Of a stretch of 64,000 nt of DNA, positions 23,527 to 32,098 are shown one piece after another; position 1 is the stretch's first letter, and each line of letters opens with the position of its first letter. This DNA is from Ignavibacteria bacterium (GTDB taxonomy: Bacteria > Bacteroidota > Ignavibacteria > Tepidaquicellales > Tepidaquicellaceae). The stretch covers positions 1 through 64,000 of the forward strand of contig JADJYU010000012.1 in NCBI GenBank assembly GCA_016719565.1. The letters are read 5' to 3'. The translations under genes and the position numbers were made by a program. The notes under the pieces were generated by a model. The model searched no databases and had not been told where the DNA came from. It worked only from the letters and a program-made list of their open reading frames with translations.

Positions 23527-24375
23527 ATGGAAAAAGCAGGAAAAAAGATATTGGTAACAGGAGCGACCGGGCTGCAGGGGGGCGCAGCAGTAAAATACCT
23601 AATTAAAAACGGATGGGAGACGTCTGCTCTTGTAAGAGATCCGGAAAAAGATTCTGCAAAGAAACTTGCAGAGTCAGGCGTCACACTGATAAAGGGAGAT
23701 ATGAATGATAAGGATTCTCTGAAAAAAGCAATGGAAGGAATTTACGGAGTATTCAGCGTGCAGAATTTCTGGGAGCATGGTTATGAAGGTGAACTTTCAC
23801 AGGGAAAAAATTTAATTGATGCAGCCAGGGACGCTGGGGTAAAGCATTTCGTTTACTCATCTGTCGATGGCGCAGAAAGAAATACCGGACTTCCGCACTT
23901 TGATGTGAAATATGTTATTGAAAAATATCTTGCAGAGAGCGGAATTAATTATACTATATTAAGACCGGTATTTTTTATGGACAACTTTAATTCATGGTTT
24001 GTACCTGCAGAGCAGGACGGGAAATTTGTAATTTCAATGTCAATGAAAAAGGACATTAAGTTACAGATGATAGCTACTGATGACATTGGAAGAATTACTG
24101 AAATTGTATTTAATGATCCTGAAAAATATTCAGGAAAAGCGATCGCGCTGGCCGGAGATGAACTTACAATTCCGGATGCAGTAAAAATATACTCTGAAGT
24201 AAAAGGCGGAGAATATGTATATAATGAACTTGATGTGGAAATTGTGAAATCACAGAATAAAGAAGTAGGTGATATGTTTCAGTGGTTTATGGATCATGGT
24301 TATACAGCTGACATCAGTGATCTGAAAAGTAGATTCGGAGGATTCACTGATTTCAAAACCTGGCTGAAAGGCTGA
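23527..24375 (+). CDS. NmrA-family NAD(P)-binding protein
   Basis: A 282-residue atypical short-chain dehydrogenase. The nucleotide-binding loop is TGATGLQGGA (residues 10-19), followed by strand/helix alternation with GDMND and FSVQNFWEHG, typical of NmrA/HSCARG proteins that sense the NADPH/NADP ratio or reduce quinones. The usual Tyr-Lys catalytic pair is not obvious. It is the last gene of the MarR operon, 6 bp after the PIG-L gene. Its 3' neighbour runs the other way. Confidence 0.9.
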   Translation: MEKAGKKILVTGATGLQGGAAVKYLIKNGWETSALVRDPEKDSAKKLAESGVTLIKGDMNDKDSLKKAMEGIYGVFSVQNFWEHGYEGELSQGKNLIDAARDAGVKHFVYSSVDGAERNTGLPHFDVKYVIEKYLAESGINYTILRPVFFMDNFNSWFVPAEQDGKFVISMSMKKDIKLQMIATDDIGRITEIVFNDPEKYSGKAIALAGDELTIPDAVKIYSEVKGGEYVYNELDVEIVKSQNKEVGDMFQWFMDHGYTADISDLKSRFGGFTDFKTWLKG

Positions 24376-24435
24376 TACAGAACTTTATAAATATTATTCA
24401 AACTAAATATCGGTTAACGCCGGTATTTTTTTTTA

Positions 24436-25581
24436 TTACAAATCTCCTGTAACCTTTTCACAGCCTGTAAACAGAGCATATTCTTTTAACCTGTTACTTA
24501 ATTCACTTAAAGCTTTTTTTGATAACAGCATATTTGATTCCGGATAAAATTTATTGATGATCAGAGTCTTATTCTTTCTGTCGGATTTCAGGTCTATCCT
24601 TCCAATGAATTTATTTTTATACAATACGGGTAAAGAAAAGTAACCGAACTTTCTTTTGTAATGGGGGAGATAGCATTCAAGCTGATAATCGAAATCAAAC
24701 AATAATTTTAATCTCTTTCTCTGAATTATCAGATTATCAAACGGCGAAAGAATATTAATTTCAGATTTACCGGGAATATTCATTTCCAGATTTTCCGGCA
24801 GAATGTAATATGTGCGATCAGCAATTCCGTTTATTGAAACTGCCGTTACTTTTTTTTCTTCTAAAAGTTCTGAAAAATATTCGTCAAAACAATTTTTATT
24901 ATATCTTCTGAGATATGTCATTTCATCCTTAGCGGCAATACCGTTTGCATACAGGAATGAAAGTATCAGATGTTTATGATATAGTTCATCAGCCGGAAAT
25001 GAGACGTCAATATCTGAAGGGAGTACTCTTTCTGTAAGATCATATACTTTTTGAAAATTAATTCTTTTCTGTACCATGAGATCTCCTGAAAAAAATAAAA
25101 ATTCAAGCGCTTCTTTAGATGGCTTTCTGTTCCACCATCCTGAGTCACCGGTTTTCTTATCCTCAAAATCACGGGACATAAGGGGACCTTCAGCAGTAAT
25201 TCTGTTAAGAACAGACTTAAGCAGCCGCCGGTTTTCTCTTTTGAATTTTTTATATTTATCTGAATAATATTTTTTGAAGATCAGAGAATATCTGAAATCT
25301 TTAATTGGCAGAATAGCTGCTGCATGACTCCAGTATTCGAATATTTTTTTTTCTTTGAACAACTCATTAATATAATCAGCGGAGAAACTGCCTGCCCGGG
25401 ACCAGAGAATATGATTCACTGATCTTTCAGTAACTGATATCGTGTCAATTTGAATATATCCCAAACGTGAAATGACTTTATGAATATACTCTTTTTCATT
25501 ATATCTGTCTGAATTGAGCAGCAACTGACACCGGAGTATGATTGCTCTTGCAGTATTTTTATCTAGGACTGGGTTTTTCAA
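24436..25581 (-). CDS. YcaQ/AlkX-like winged-helix DNA glycosylase family protein
   Basis: A 381-residue HTH_42 protein. N-terminal winged helices carry LGYIQIDTISVTERSVNHILWSR; the QID triplet matches the catalytic Q-phi-D motif of the AlkX/YcaQ branch that unhooks interstrand DNA crosslinks. Further family marks are FEYWSHAAAILP and ILSPFDNLIIQRKRL. The length is normal (about 380-410). It is a single gene between convergent nmrA and an upstream MerR regulator also on the minus strand, about 100 bp away. Substrate assignment is by family only. Confidence 0.85.
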   Translation of the reverse strand: MKNPVLDKNTARAIILRCQLLLNSDRYNEKEYIHKVISRLGYIQIDTISVTERSVNHILWSRAGSFSADYINELFKEKKIFEYWSHAAAILPIKDFRYSLIFKKYYSDKYKKFKRENRRLLKSVLNRITAEGPLMSRDFEDKKTGDSGWWNRKPSKEALEFLFFSGDLMVQKRINFQKVYDLTERVLPSDIDVSFPADELYHKHLILSFLYANGIAAKDEMTYLRRYNKNCFDEYFSELLEEKKVTAVSINGIADRTYYILPENLEMNIPGKSEINILSPFDNLIIQRKRLKLLFDFDYQLECYLPHYKRKFGYFSLPVLYKNKFIGRIDLKSDRKNKTLIINKFYPESNMLLSKKALSELSNRLKEYALFTGCEKVTGDL

Positions 25582-25685
25582 TGGAAGTGAGTATTTTAAC
25601 TGAAATTTATTTGATCAGGTAAATAATATGCATCAAAGATATTACGCTGAATAATATAGTTTTAAGTATAATATCTTTAATGCAG

Positions 25686-26135
25686 TTATGATATGTCTTT
25701 TAAGAGGTTAGTTAGAAACGTTCTTAACTGAATGAGATCGTCTTTTAATTTCGGATTTTTAGTTACCATTTCAGGATCAGAAAGATCGCCTGCAGGAGGT
25801 TCAAATAAGCTCATCTCACTTCCTGTTCTGAATGCAGCAGTTTCCTTGGATTGATTTAACTTAATATTTTCAATTTCTTCTTTTTGATAATAAGTTTTTA
25901 AATGCTGCTTTGCGCCTTCAATTGTATATTTTTCCTCACGAAGTAATTTTTTTATATAAAGAATAAGCTTTATATCTTTGTTTGTATATACTCTGTTTCC
26001 GGCAAGATTTTTAGCAGGTCTCAGCATTTCAAACTCTGTTTCCCAGTATCTGAGTACATATTGCTCAAGCTCAATTATTCTGCTTACTTCACTAATAGAA
26101 TAATACAGCTTTTTCATTGCAAAATTCTTTTTCAT
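25686..26135 (-). CDS. MerR-family transcriptional regulator
   Basis: A 149-residue regulator with an N-terminal MerR helix-turn-helix (YYSISEVSRIIELEQYVLRYWETEF, then NRVYTNKDIKLILYIKKLL) and a variable C-terminal region without metal-binding cysteines. Small MerR proteins like this, with unknown ligand, are widespread in Bacteroidota and Chlorobiota. Two starts are possible: ATG 26135 or ATG 26117 (MKKLYYSISEV); the latter matches the usual distance to the HTH. No partner gene reveals a target. Confidence 0.88.
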   Translation of the reverse strand: MKKNFAMKKLYYSISEVSRIIELEQYVLRYWETEFEMLRPAKNLAGNRVYTNKDIKLILYIKKLLREEKYTIEGAKQHLKTYYQKEEIENIKLNQSKETAAFRTGSEMSLFEPPAGDLSDPEMVTKNPKLKDDLIQLRTFLTNLLKDIS

Positions 26136-26281
26136 ATGAGTTATTTTTGCGTAAAAATAAATATATACTTTCTTTATTACAATACCAATGTTAAATATGT
26201 TTACTTTAATGAAGTTACGTAATGTGTTTAATTAATTGATTGATTTTATTAGTTTTAACAAACTATTAAACAATTACATAA

Positions 26282-27976
26282 ATGAGATTACAAATAAAGC
26301 ATACAGCGTTTCTTTTTATCCTGTCAATAATAATAGTATTTAGCGGATGCGCTGAGAAGCCGGATGTATTGTATATAAACGGTAAGATCTATACAATGGG
26401 CAAAGAAAACAAAGTGGCGGAAGCTGTTGCTGTAAAGGACGGAAAAATTCTTGAGACAGGAAGTACTTCGGATCTGAGTGATAAGTATAAACCGGAAGAA
26501 ACAATAGATCTAAAAGGCGCAACTGTACTTCCGGGATTTATAGATTCTGACGGTTCAATATTTGAATTCTCCAAGAACCTGAATTATATAAATTTATCGT
26601 TTGCAAAAAGTCTTGATGAAATTAAACAGCTTATAATAGACAGAACTAAGCTTGCTTCTGAAGGAGAATGGATCGGCGGTTATGGTTATAATGAGTCTGT
26701 ATTTTCTGATGAAGATTTTCAAAAATTCGATAAGTTTTTTCTTGATCAGATCGCTCCGAATTTTAATGTATATATTGTAAACAGTACATTTTCAGCTGCG
26801 CTGTTAAATTCACGGGCTTTAAGAGTGCTGAACATTAACGCAGAAACTAAATCACCTGAAGGCGGAGAGATTGATAAAGATGATAACGGCGAACTTACAG
26901 GACTCTTGTTTGATGAATCTGTTAATTTAGTCAGGGACAATATGCCCGGTCAGTTAAAAAATGAAATTGCAGCTCAGCTCGAAAAGGGAGTTCAGGAAAT
27001 TTTGAAATACGGGATCACTCAGGTTCACGACAGAAGTGTCAGCAAAGAAGGAATTGATATAATACGGGAGCTGATTGATGCAAATAAATTTCCCCTAAAA
27101 ATTTATGCAGTGCTTTCCGGTGAAGATAATACGCTCATTGATTTTTATATGAACAAAGGCACTGAGATAGCTTATAAAGACAGATTGACTGTAAGGTCAA
27201 TTACTGTGGACTATGACGGTCTGATTGAATATCAAAAAGCCGTAATCAATGAAGATTATAAAAATGATCCGAAGAAAAGTTTTCCGTATTTATCAGATAA
27301 TGATATACTCAGTATATTTAACAGAGCAGCGGATAAAAATTTTCAATTTTCTATAAAAGCTGTAGGTGACAAGGCGGTTACAAATTCTCTCAACATAATT
27401 GAAAATGTTTCAAAACAAAAAAACCTGAAGGATGCCAGAACTATTCTTAGTTATTGTGAAATGGTTGACGCAAAGGACATATCGAGGTTCGGGGAATTAA
27501 AAGTCATTCCTTCAGTAAGACCGGATTTAACTATGACTGATGTTCAGATAACCGAACAGCTGATAAGCGCTGATGCATTGAAAAAAGTAGGACTGTGGAA
27601 TTCACTGTTAAAGTCTTCCGGAATGATAGTGTCGGCGTCTGACTTTCCCGAACAGCAGATTAACCCGTTTGTTCAGATCTATTATCTCACCACCAGGCAG
27701 CAGACTGATACTGCAGGAAGCTCAGGAGTAAATACGGATCAGAAGATTAGTCTGATGGATGCAGTCAGATCATATACGGTTTGGCCGGCTTACACATCGT
27801 TTGAAGAAAATATAAAAGGCACTATCGAAGCGGGAAAGGTTGCCGATATGATAGTAATATCAAATGACATTTTTAATTCTGACAGCAAAGAGCTTTTAAA
27901 TACAAAAGTAATCAGGACGATAATAAACGGCAGTATTGTTTATGAAGATAAAAATCTGCTGAGTGCCGGAAAATAA
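26282..27976 (+). CDS. YtcJ-type amidohydrolase-like lipoprotein lacking metal ligands
   Basis: A 564-residue lipoprotein (lipobox FSGC, Cys23) with the architecture of YtcJ-like amidohydrolases: an N-terminal beta sandwich (VLYINGKIYTMG), the strand-1 motif LPGFIDSDGS, a long TIM barrel, and the C-terminal SDFPE...NPF and GTIEAGKVADMIVIS segments. In active members the strand-1 motif is GFIDSHxH; here the two histidines are Asp90 and Ser92. The usual H-A-x-GD is FSIKAVGDKA and the EH of the later strand is CE. The protein therefore probably does not hydrolyse through the normal metal centre. It may bind a ligand at the envelope. Its stop overlaps the prmC start. Confidence 0.85.
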   Translation: MRLQIKHTAFLFILSIIIVFSGCAEKPDVLYINGKIYTMGKENKVAEAVAVKDGKILETGSTSDLSDKYKPEETIDLKGATVLPGFIDSDGSIFEFSKNLNYINLSFAKSLDEIKQLIIDRTKLASEGEWIGGYGYNESVFSDEDFQKFDKFFLDQIAPNFNVYIVNSTFSAALLNSRALRVLNINAETKSPEGGEIDKDDNGELTGLLFDESVNLVRDNMPGQLKNEIAAQLEKGVQEILKYGITQVHDRSVSKEGIDIIRELIDANKFPLKIYAVLSGEDNTLIDFYMNKGTEIAYKDRLTVRSITVDYDGLIEYQKAVINEDYKNDPKKSFPYLSDNDILSIFNRAADKNFQFSIKAVGDKAVTNSLNIIENVSKQKNLKDARTILSYCEMVDAKDISRFGELKVIPSVRPDLTMTDVQITEQLISADALKKVGLWNSLLKSSGMIVSASDFPEQQINPFVQIYYLTTRQQTDTAGSSGVNTDQKISLMDAVRSYTVWPAYTSFEENIKGTIEAGKVADMIVISNDIFNSDSKELLNTKVIRTIINGSIVYEDKNLLSAGK

Positions 27977-28852
27977 TTCAAAAGACATAACTGTAATTGA
28001 GATTCTGAGAAAGACAGTTTCAGAATTAGAGCTTTGCAATATAAAGGACGCGAGAATTAACGCAGAGCTTCTGCTTTGCGAAATTATGAAATGCAGCAGA
28101 CTTGATCTTTATATCAATTATGAGAAACCGTTAAACAGAGATGAGCTGGTTCAATTCAATCAATACTTAAAAAGAAGATTAAGTAATGAACCGTTACAGT
28201 ATATAACGGGCAGTACTAACTTTTTCGGTTATGAAATTAGCTTGACAGAAATGTACTGATACCCAGGCAGGAGACTGAGTTACTTGCAGAAAGAGTTATA
28301 GAAGATATAATTTCATCAGAAAAAAAAAATGTATCCCTGTTTGAGATTGGAACAGGTTCAGGATGTATAGTAGTCGCTCTTGCTAAAAGACTTACGGAGC
28401 TTGAGATCGGATACGAAATTTTCTCAATTGATATATCCTTTAATGCGCTTGAAACAGCCCGTAAAAATCTTGAACTGAACGGCATTGCAGACAAGCGAAT
28501 TACTTTATTTGAGAAAGATATTTTTGAGATTGAAAGACTGAAAAAAAATTATGACTACATTATTTCAAATCCGCCTTATATTTCACTGAAAGACTGGAAT
28601 GAACTTCCTGACGAAATAAAAAAATTCGAGCCGTTATCCGCATTAACAGATGAAAGCGACGGACTTAAATTTTATAGAAAAATATTTGACATATATTCAG
28701 ATAAAGAATTTACTGGAAAAGCATTCTGTGAGATCGGATTCGGGCAGAAAGAAGGTCTGACAAATCTTTTGGTAAAATTTGAAAACATAAAATATATATT
28801 CTACAAAGACTACAGTGAAATAGACAGGATCATTAAACTTGAAAAATGTTAG
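27963..28852 (+). pseudogene. prmC: Peptide chain release factor N5-glutamine methyltransferase, one-base frameshift
   Basis: PrmC (HemK) methylates the GGQ glutamine of release factors RF1 and RF2. The N-terminal helical domain ends LQYITGSTNFFGYEI; the second part, in another frame, continues VLIPRQETELLAERV, then EIGTGSGCIVVALAK (SAM loop) and the catalytic SNPPYIS. The two are joined if one A is added to the AAA run at 28249-28251 (giving E-N-V-L-I-P-R). Repaired length is 296 residues, normal. Loss of prmC is very harmful in bacteria, so the gene is probably intact and the gap a sequencing error. GTG start inside the amidohydrolase end; the dtd start overlaps its stop by 7 bases. Confidence 0.88.
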
Positions 28853-29304
28853 CAGTAGTACAAAGAGTTAATAACGCCGAAGTGACAATTGATGGAAAAA
28901 TTCACTCGTCCATAGGAAAAGGTATACTTGTACTCCTTGGAATAAGAAAAGGGGACAGTGAGGAAGAAGTTAAATATATTTCAAGAAAGCTAACGGAGCT
29001 AAGGATCTTTTCTGACTTAAATGATAAAATGAATCTGAATGTAAAAGATGCGGATGGTGAGATTATGCTGATCTCACAGTTCACATTATGCGCAGACACG
29101 GCAAAAAGCGGAAACAGACCGAGCTTTACTGAAGCTGAAATACCGGAAAAAGCAGAATTTTTATATGAGAAAACAAAAACAGAATTAGCTAAATTATACA
29201 ATCCGGAAAAAATTAAAAGCGGAATATTCGCTGCTAAGATGGATGTATCTCTGACTAACAGCGGACCTGTTACTATTTTAATTGAAAAAAAAACTAATGA
29301 ATAA
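28846..29304 (+). CDS. dtd: D-aminoacyl-tRNA deacylase
   Basis: A 152-residue DTD that removes D-amino acids (and glycine) wrongly attached to tRNA. It begins MLAVVQRVNNAEVTIDG and has both active-site signatures: SQFTLCAD (about residues 77-84) and the cross-subunit NSGPVTILIE (about 138-147). Length is exactly typical. Overlaps prmC upstream by 7 bases and the DUF2520 gene downstream by 8, so a translation-quality operon is likely. Confidence 0.95.
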   Translation: MLAVVQRVNNAEVTIDGKIHSSIGKGILVLLGIRKGDSEEEVKYISRKLTELRIFSDLNDKMNLNVKDADGEIMLISQFTLCADTAKSGNRPSFTEAEIPEKAEFLYEKTKTELAKLYNPEKIKSGIFAAKMDVSLTNSGPVTILIEKKTNE

Positions 29305-30211
29305 AAATGTATACATCATCGGCTCCGGTAATGCGGGCTCAGCATTTGCTTTTGAACTAAGCGGAATCGGATACAAAGTAAACTTTCTTACCGACAGAAA
29401 TAAAGAGAATATTGAAAGTGTATCCGGAAAATTACTGCCGCTTGAAACATCAGTAAAAACCGAAGGTAAGTTTATTGAAGCATCTGACATTGTTCTGATA
29501 TGCGTTCAGGATCGGTTTGTAAAGGATGTAATCAACGATATTATCAGTACCGGAGTGAATATAAGCAATAAATATTTTATTCATACATCAGGATCACTTT
29601 CATCTCAAATATTTCCGGAAAATGAATTCAGAAATTCTTATACAGGCTCTATGCATCCTGTTCAGACTTTTGCAAAGCTCAGTACTGATAACAATAAATA
29701 CTTGTCCGGAATATATTTTGGAATTGAAGGAAAGAGTGAATGTTTAAGTCTTATGAAGGATATAATATCCGATCTGAGATCCGAATTTCTTGAAATACCT
29801 CCGGATAAAAAATATATTTACCATTCCGCCTGTGTAGTTGCTTCAAATTTTCTTGTAACGCTAATGAATATATCTGCGGAGCTGCTTGCGTCCATAGGGA
29901 TTGAAAAAAGCAGATCTTTTGAAATATTTAAACCTATAGTTATGAAAACAATTGATAATATTTCAGAAAATGGTCTGGTGAATTCACTTACAGGTCCGTT
30001 TGAAAGAAATGATATTGAGACAATTTCCAATCAGTTAAACTCAATTTATAGGGAACTTCCTTCTCTGATCCCGTTTTATACTTTGCTGGGAATGGAAACA
30101 GTAAAGATTGCGTTCAGAAAAGAAACTCTGAATCTGAATAATGTTATTTCGATGCTTGATCTTATGAACACGTATGTTTCAAATGAAATAAAGAATGAAA
30201 AAATAAATTAA
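29297..30211 (+). CDS. Rossmann-fold DUF2520 protein (predicted NADP-binding oxidoreductase)
   Basis: About 304 residues. The N-terminal Rossmann domain has YIIGSGNAGSAFAFEL (nucleotide loop) and DIVLICVQDRFV; the conserved GSMHPVQTF follows near residue 115, and a helical C-terminal DUF2520 domain ends the protein. The family resembles F420-dependent NADP reductases and ketol-acid type dehydrogenases but has no assigned substrate. I prefer ATG 29297 to the TTG at 29282 because it is the usual distance from the Rossmann strand. Overlaps dtd by 8 bp. Confidence 0.88.
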   Translation: MNKNVYIIGSGNAGSAFAFELSGIGYKVNFLTDRNKENIESVSGKLLPLETSVKTEGKFIEASDIVLICVQDRFVKDVINDIISTGVNISNKYFIHTSGSLSSQIFPENEFRNSYTGSMHPVQTFAKLSTDNNKYLSGIYFGIEGKSECLSLMKDIISDLRSEFLEIPPDKKYIYHSACVVASNFLVTLMNISAELLASIGIEKSRSFEIFKPIVMKTIDNISENGLVNSLTGPFERNDIETISNQLNSIYRELPSLIPFYTLLGMETVKIAFRKETLNLNNVISMLDLMNTYVSNEIKNEKIN

Positions 30212-30228
30212 ATCAAAAGTATAACGAA

Positions 30229-30930
30229 TTGTTAAAAAAAATCTTTTTCCTTTGTTTTATTGCAATCAGTTTTTCTATACCTTCTGAAACTGTATTCTCT
30301 CAGGATATACTCTCAAAGGATTATTTCAAAAAGAACGGCTTATCATTAAATAAAAAAATTAATGTTAACAAAGACGATACTTCAAAAACAATTTCAGGCA
30401 GGAGCAAAGTAAAAAAAGTTAACATCGGCGGTATTTTTATTTCACCATATATTGGATTTGGAATTCCAATAGGCAGTTTTGGTGATCAGTCCAATGCAGG
30501 TTTTTTGTATGGGTTCAAAGCTGAACTTGCTTATAATAAATTGTATCCATTCGTTTTTGGATTTATATATGAAAACCAGTCATTCCCGGGAAATCCGGAA
30601 TTCACTACTGAAAATTCGCTTACTGATTTCACAACTGATATGACAAATATCGGCGGTAGTCTGGACATATTATTAAATAAATATATCAGATCAAATTTCA
30701 CATCTGCCATATTTTCTCTTGAAGTTAAATATGCCAAAGTAACAAGATCCATCAGCTCAAATGTTGTAATTCCTGAAGGCTTGCCGGGTGATGTAAATCT
30801 GATCACATACTCAGCGGGATTGGGAGTTACAATTTATATATTTGATCTGGGCGCAAGATATACATTTGCAAAAGATATGAAAAATCTTTCCTTTCAGATG
30901 AGAATTCACTTTCCTTTAGTTAAGTTTTAA
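30229..30930 (+). CDS. Predicted outer-membrane beta-barrel protein
   Basis: A 233-residue protein with a TTG start (MLKKIFFLCFIAISF signal peptide). After a charged segment at 25-65, alternating aromatic/hydrophobic strands follow (IFISPYIGFGIPIGSF, YGFKAELAYNKLYPFVFGF, ITYSAGLGVTIYIFDLGARYTF), and the last residues HFPLVKF end in Phe as many outer-membrane barrels do. This suggests a small 8-stranded barrel. No family name is certain. Its stop overlaps the stop of the convergent glycosyltransferase gene by 3-4 bases in a TTTTAAAA stretch. Confidence 0.7.
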   Translation: MLKKIFFLCFIAISFSIPSETVFSQDILSKDYFKKNGLSLNKKINVNKDDTSKTISGRSKVKKVNIGGIFISPYIGFGIPIGSFGDQSNAGFLYGFKAELAYNKLYPFVFGFIYENQSFPGNPEFTTENSLTDFTTDMTNIGGSLDILLNKYIRSNFTSAIFSLEVKYAKVTRSISSNVVIPEGLPGDVNLITYSAGLGVTIYIFDLGARYTFAKDMKNLSFQMRIHFPLVKF

Positions 30931-32036
30931 AACTTTCTGTCTTTCCATTTGATGCTTCTCTGAAAAATAAAAGTGAAGGGAAGTATTAATCCGTAAAGAG
31001 CAAAATAAATCATAAATAACGGATAGTATTTGTAAAGATACCGGAGTTCAAATATTTTAAAAGTGTTTCGAATTAAAAGTATTTCAGATATAAGTTTTAT
31101 AAGTACCAGTATTAAAAAAATTTTTATATCTATAAATAAAATCCCGAAAAGAAAAAGTAAGCTTACAGAAAATAAACATAAGCCTGTAACGTAACCGAGA
31201 AAATTAATTCCAATACCTCCTCTGAACCATCTTCTTTTCTGACTGAATAATTCCTTTAAGTTATTACATGGTTCAGTAGTTACAAGACAGTTTTTATCCA
31301 GAGGGAACAGAATATTGAATTCTTTTGAAGCGTTTATTTTTCTCATCAAAGCAAGATCCTCCGTTACGGAAAATTTAATAGTTTCATATCCTCCGACTTT
31401 ACTGTATGCTTTTTTAGAATAAGATAGATTGTTACCGATACAGCTCATTGTTTTATTCAAACCGGAGCTTGCTGAGGCAAGAGTCAAAAGATATAGCCAG
31501 TCTATATTTTGCATTATTGAAAAAAGAGAACCGTCATTCCGTATAACTGTAAATCCGCATACCATTCCTGTATTCTCCTTAAAATATTTTGAAGTTGCGT
31601 AAACCCAGTTCTTCCTTACAATACAGTCTGCATCAGTAGATACTATTATATCGCCGGTACTTATCTGAACGGCATTATCTATAGCATTTGCTTTTCCTTT
31701 AAGATTGGCGGATGAGGATAACTGTGAATTAATTACTTTGAATCTGCTGTCATCCTCCGTATTTTTTTTCATCAGCTCAAAAGTATTATCGGCAGAATTG
31801 TCATTTACTAAAATAAATTCTGCAGGAATATTACTGATGACCGATGACTTTAATGAGTTAATGCAGTTTACAATGTTTGCACTTTCATTTCTTCCTGCGA
31901 CTATAACTGATACAGGAGATTTTAAACCGGCAGTGTCAGGAATTATACTCATTGATTTCTTTAAACCATACAGCAGATAGATATGTAAAGCAAAATATGC
32001 TGCAATGATTATTAAAGAAATAGTTTCGGGATACAA
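30927..32036 (-). CDS. Membrane-bound family 2 glycosyltransferase
   Basis: A 369-residue GT2 enzyme. One N-terminal helix (ISLIIIAAYFALHIYLLYGL) precedes the GT-A fold: SVIVAGRNESANIVNCI, ILVNDNSADNTFEL, the metal-binding DADC (in VSTDADCIVRKNW), an ED-type site in SVTEDLALMRKI, and the QKRRWFRGGIG motif typical of processive or lipid-linked transferases. Three C-terminal helices follow. It likely transfers sugar to a lipid or glycan at the inner membrane; donor and acceptor cannot be told. Confidence 0.9.
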   Translation of the reverse strand: MYPETISLIIIAAYFALHIYLLYGLKKSMSIIPDTAGLKSPVSVIVAGRNESANIVNCINSLKSSVISNIPAEFILVNDNSADNTFELMKKNTEDDSRFKVINSQLSSSANLKGKANAIDNAVQISTGDIIVSTDADCIVRKNWVYATSKYFKENTGMVCGFTVIRNDGSLFSIMQNIDWLYLLTLASASSGLNKTMSCIGNNLSYSKKAYSKVGGYETIKFSVTEDLALMRKINASKEFNILFPLDKNCLVTTEPCNNLKELFSQKRRWFRGGIGINFLGYVTGLCLFSVSLLFLFGILFIDIKIFLILVLIKLISEILLIRNTFKIFELRYLYKYYPLFMIYFALYGLILPFTFIFQRSIKWKDRKF

Positions 32037-32043
32037 AATAAAA

Positions 32044-32078
32044 AAAGGTGATTATCTTGTTTTAAGATAATCACCTTT
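32044..32078 (-). terminator. Terminator after the M6-like gene
   Basis: A perfect 15-bp stem, AAAGGTGATTATCTT paired with AAGATAATCACCTTT, with a 5-base loop; A and T runs on both sides mean it can work on either strand. It lies 20 bp after the stop of the minus-strand gene ending at 32099. Confidence 0.88.
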
Positions 32079-32098
32079 ATACTTAAATAAAATTTAAA

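Noticed and set aside
28230..28260. Programmed frameshift in prmC
   Set aside because: No slippery heptamer is present and prmC is not known to use frameshifting; a missing A is simpler.
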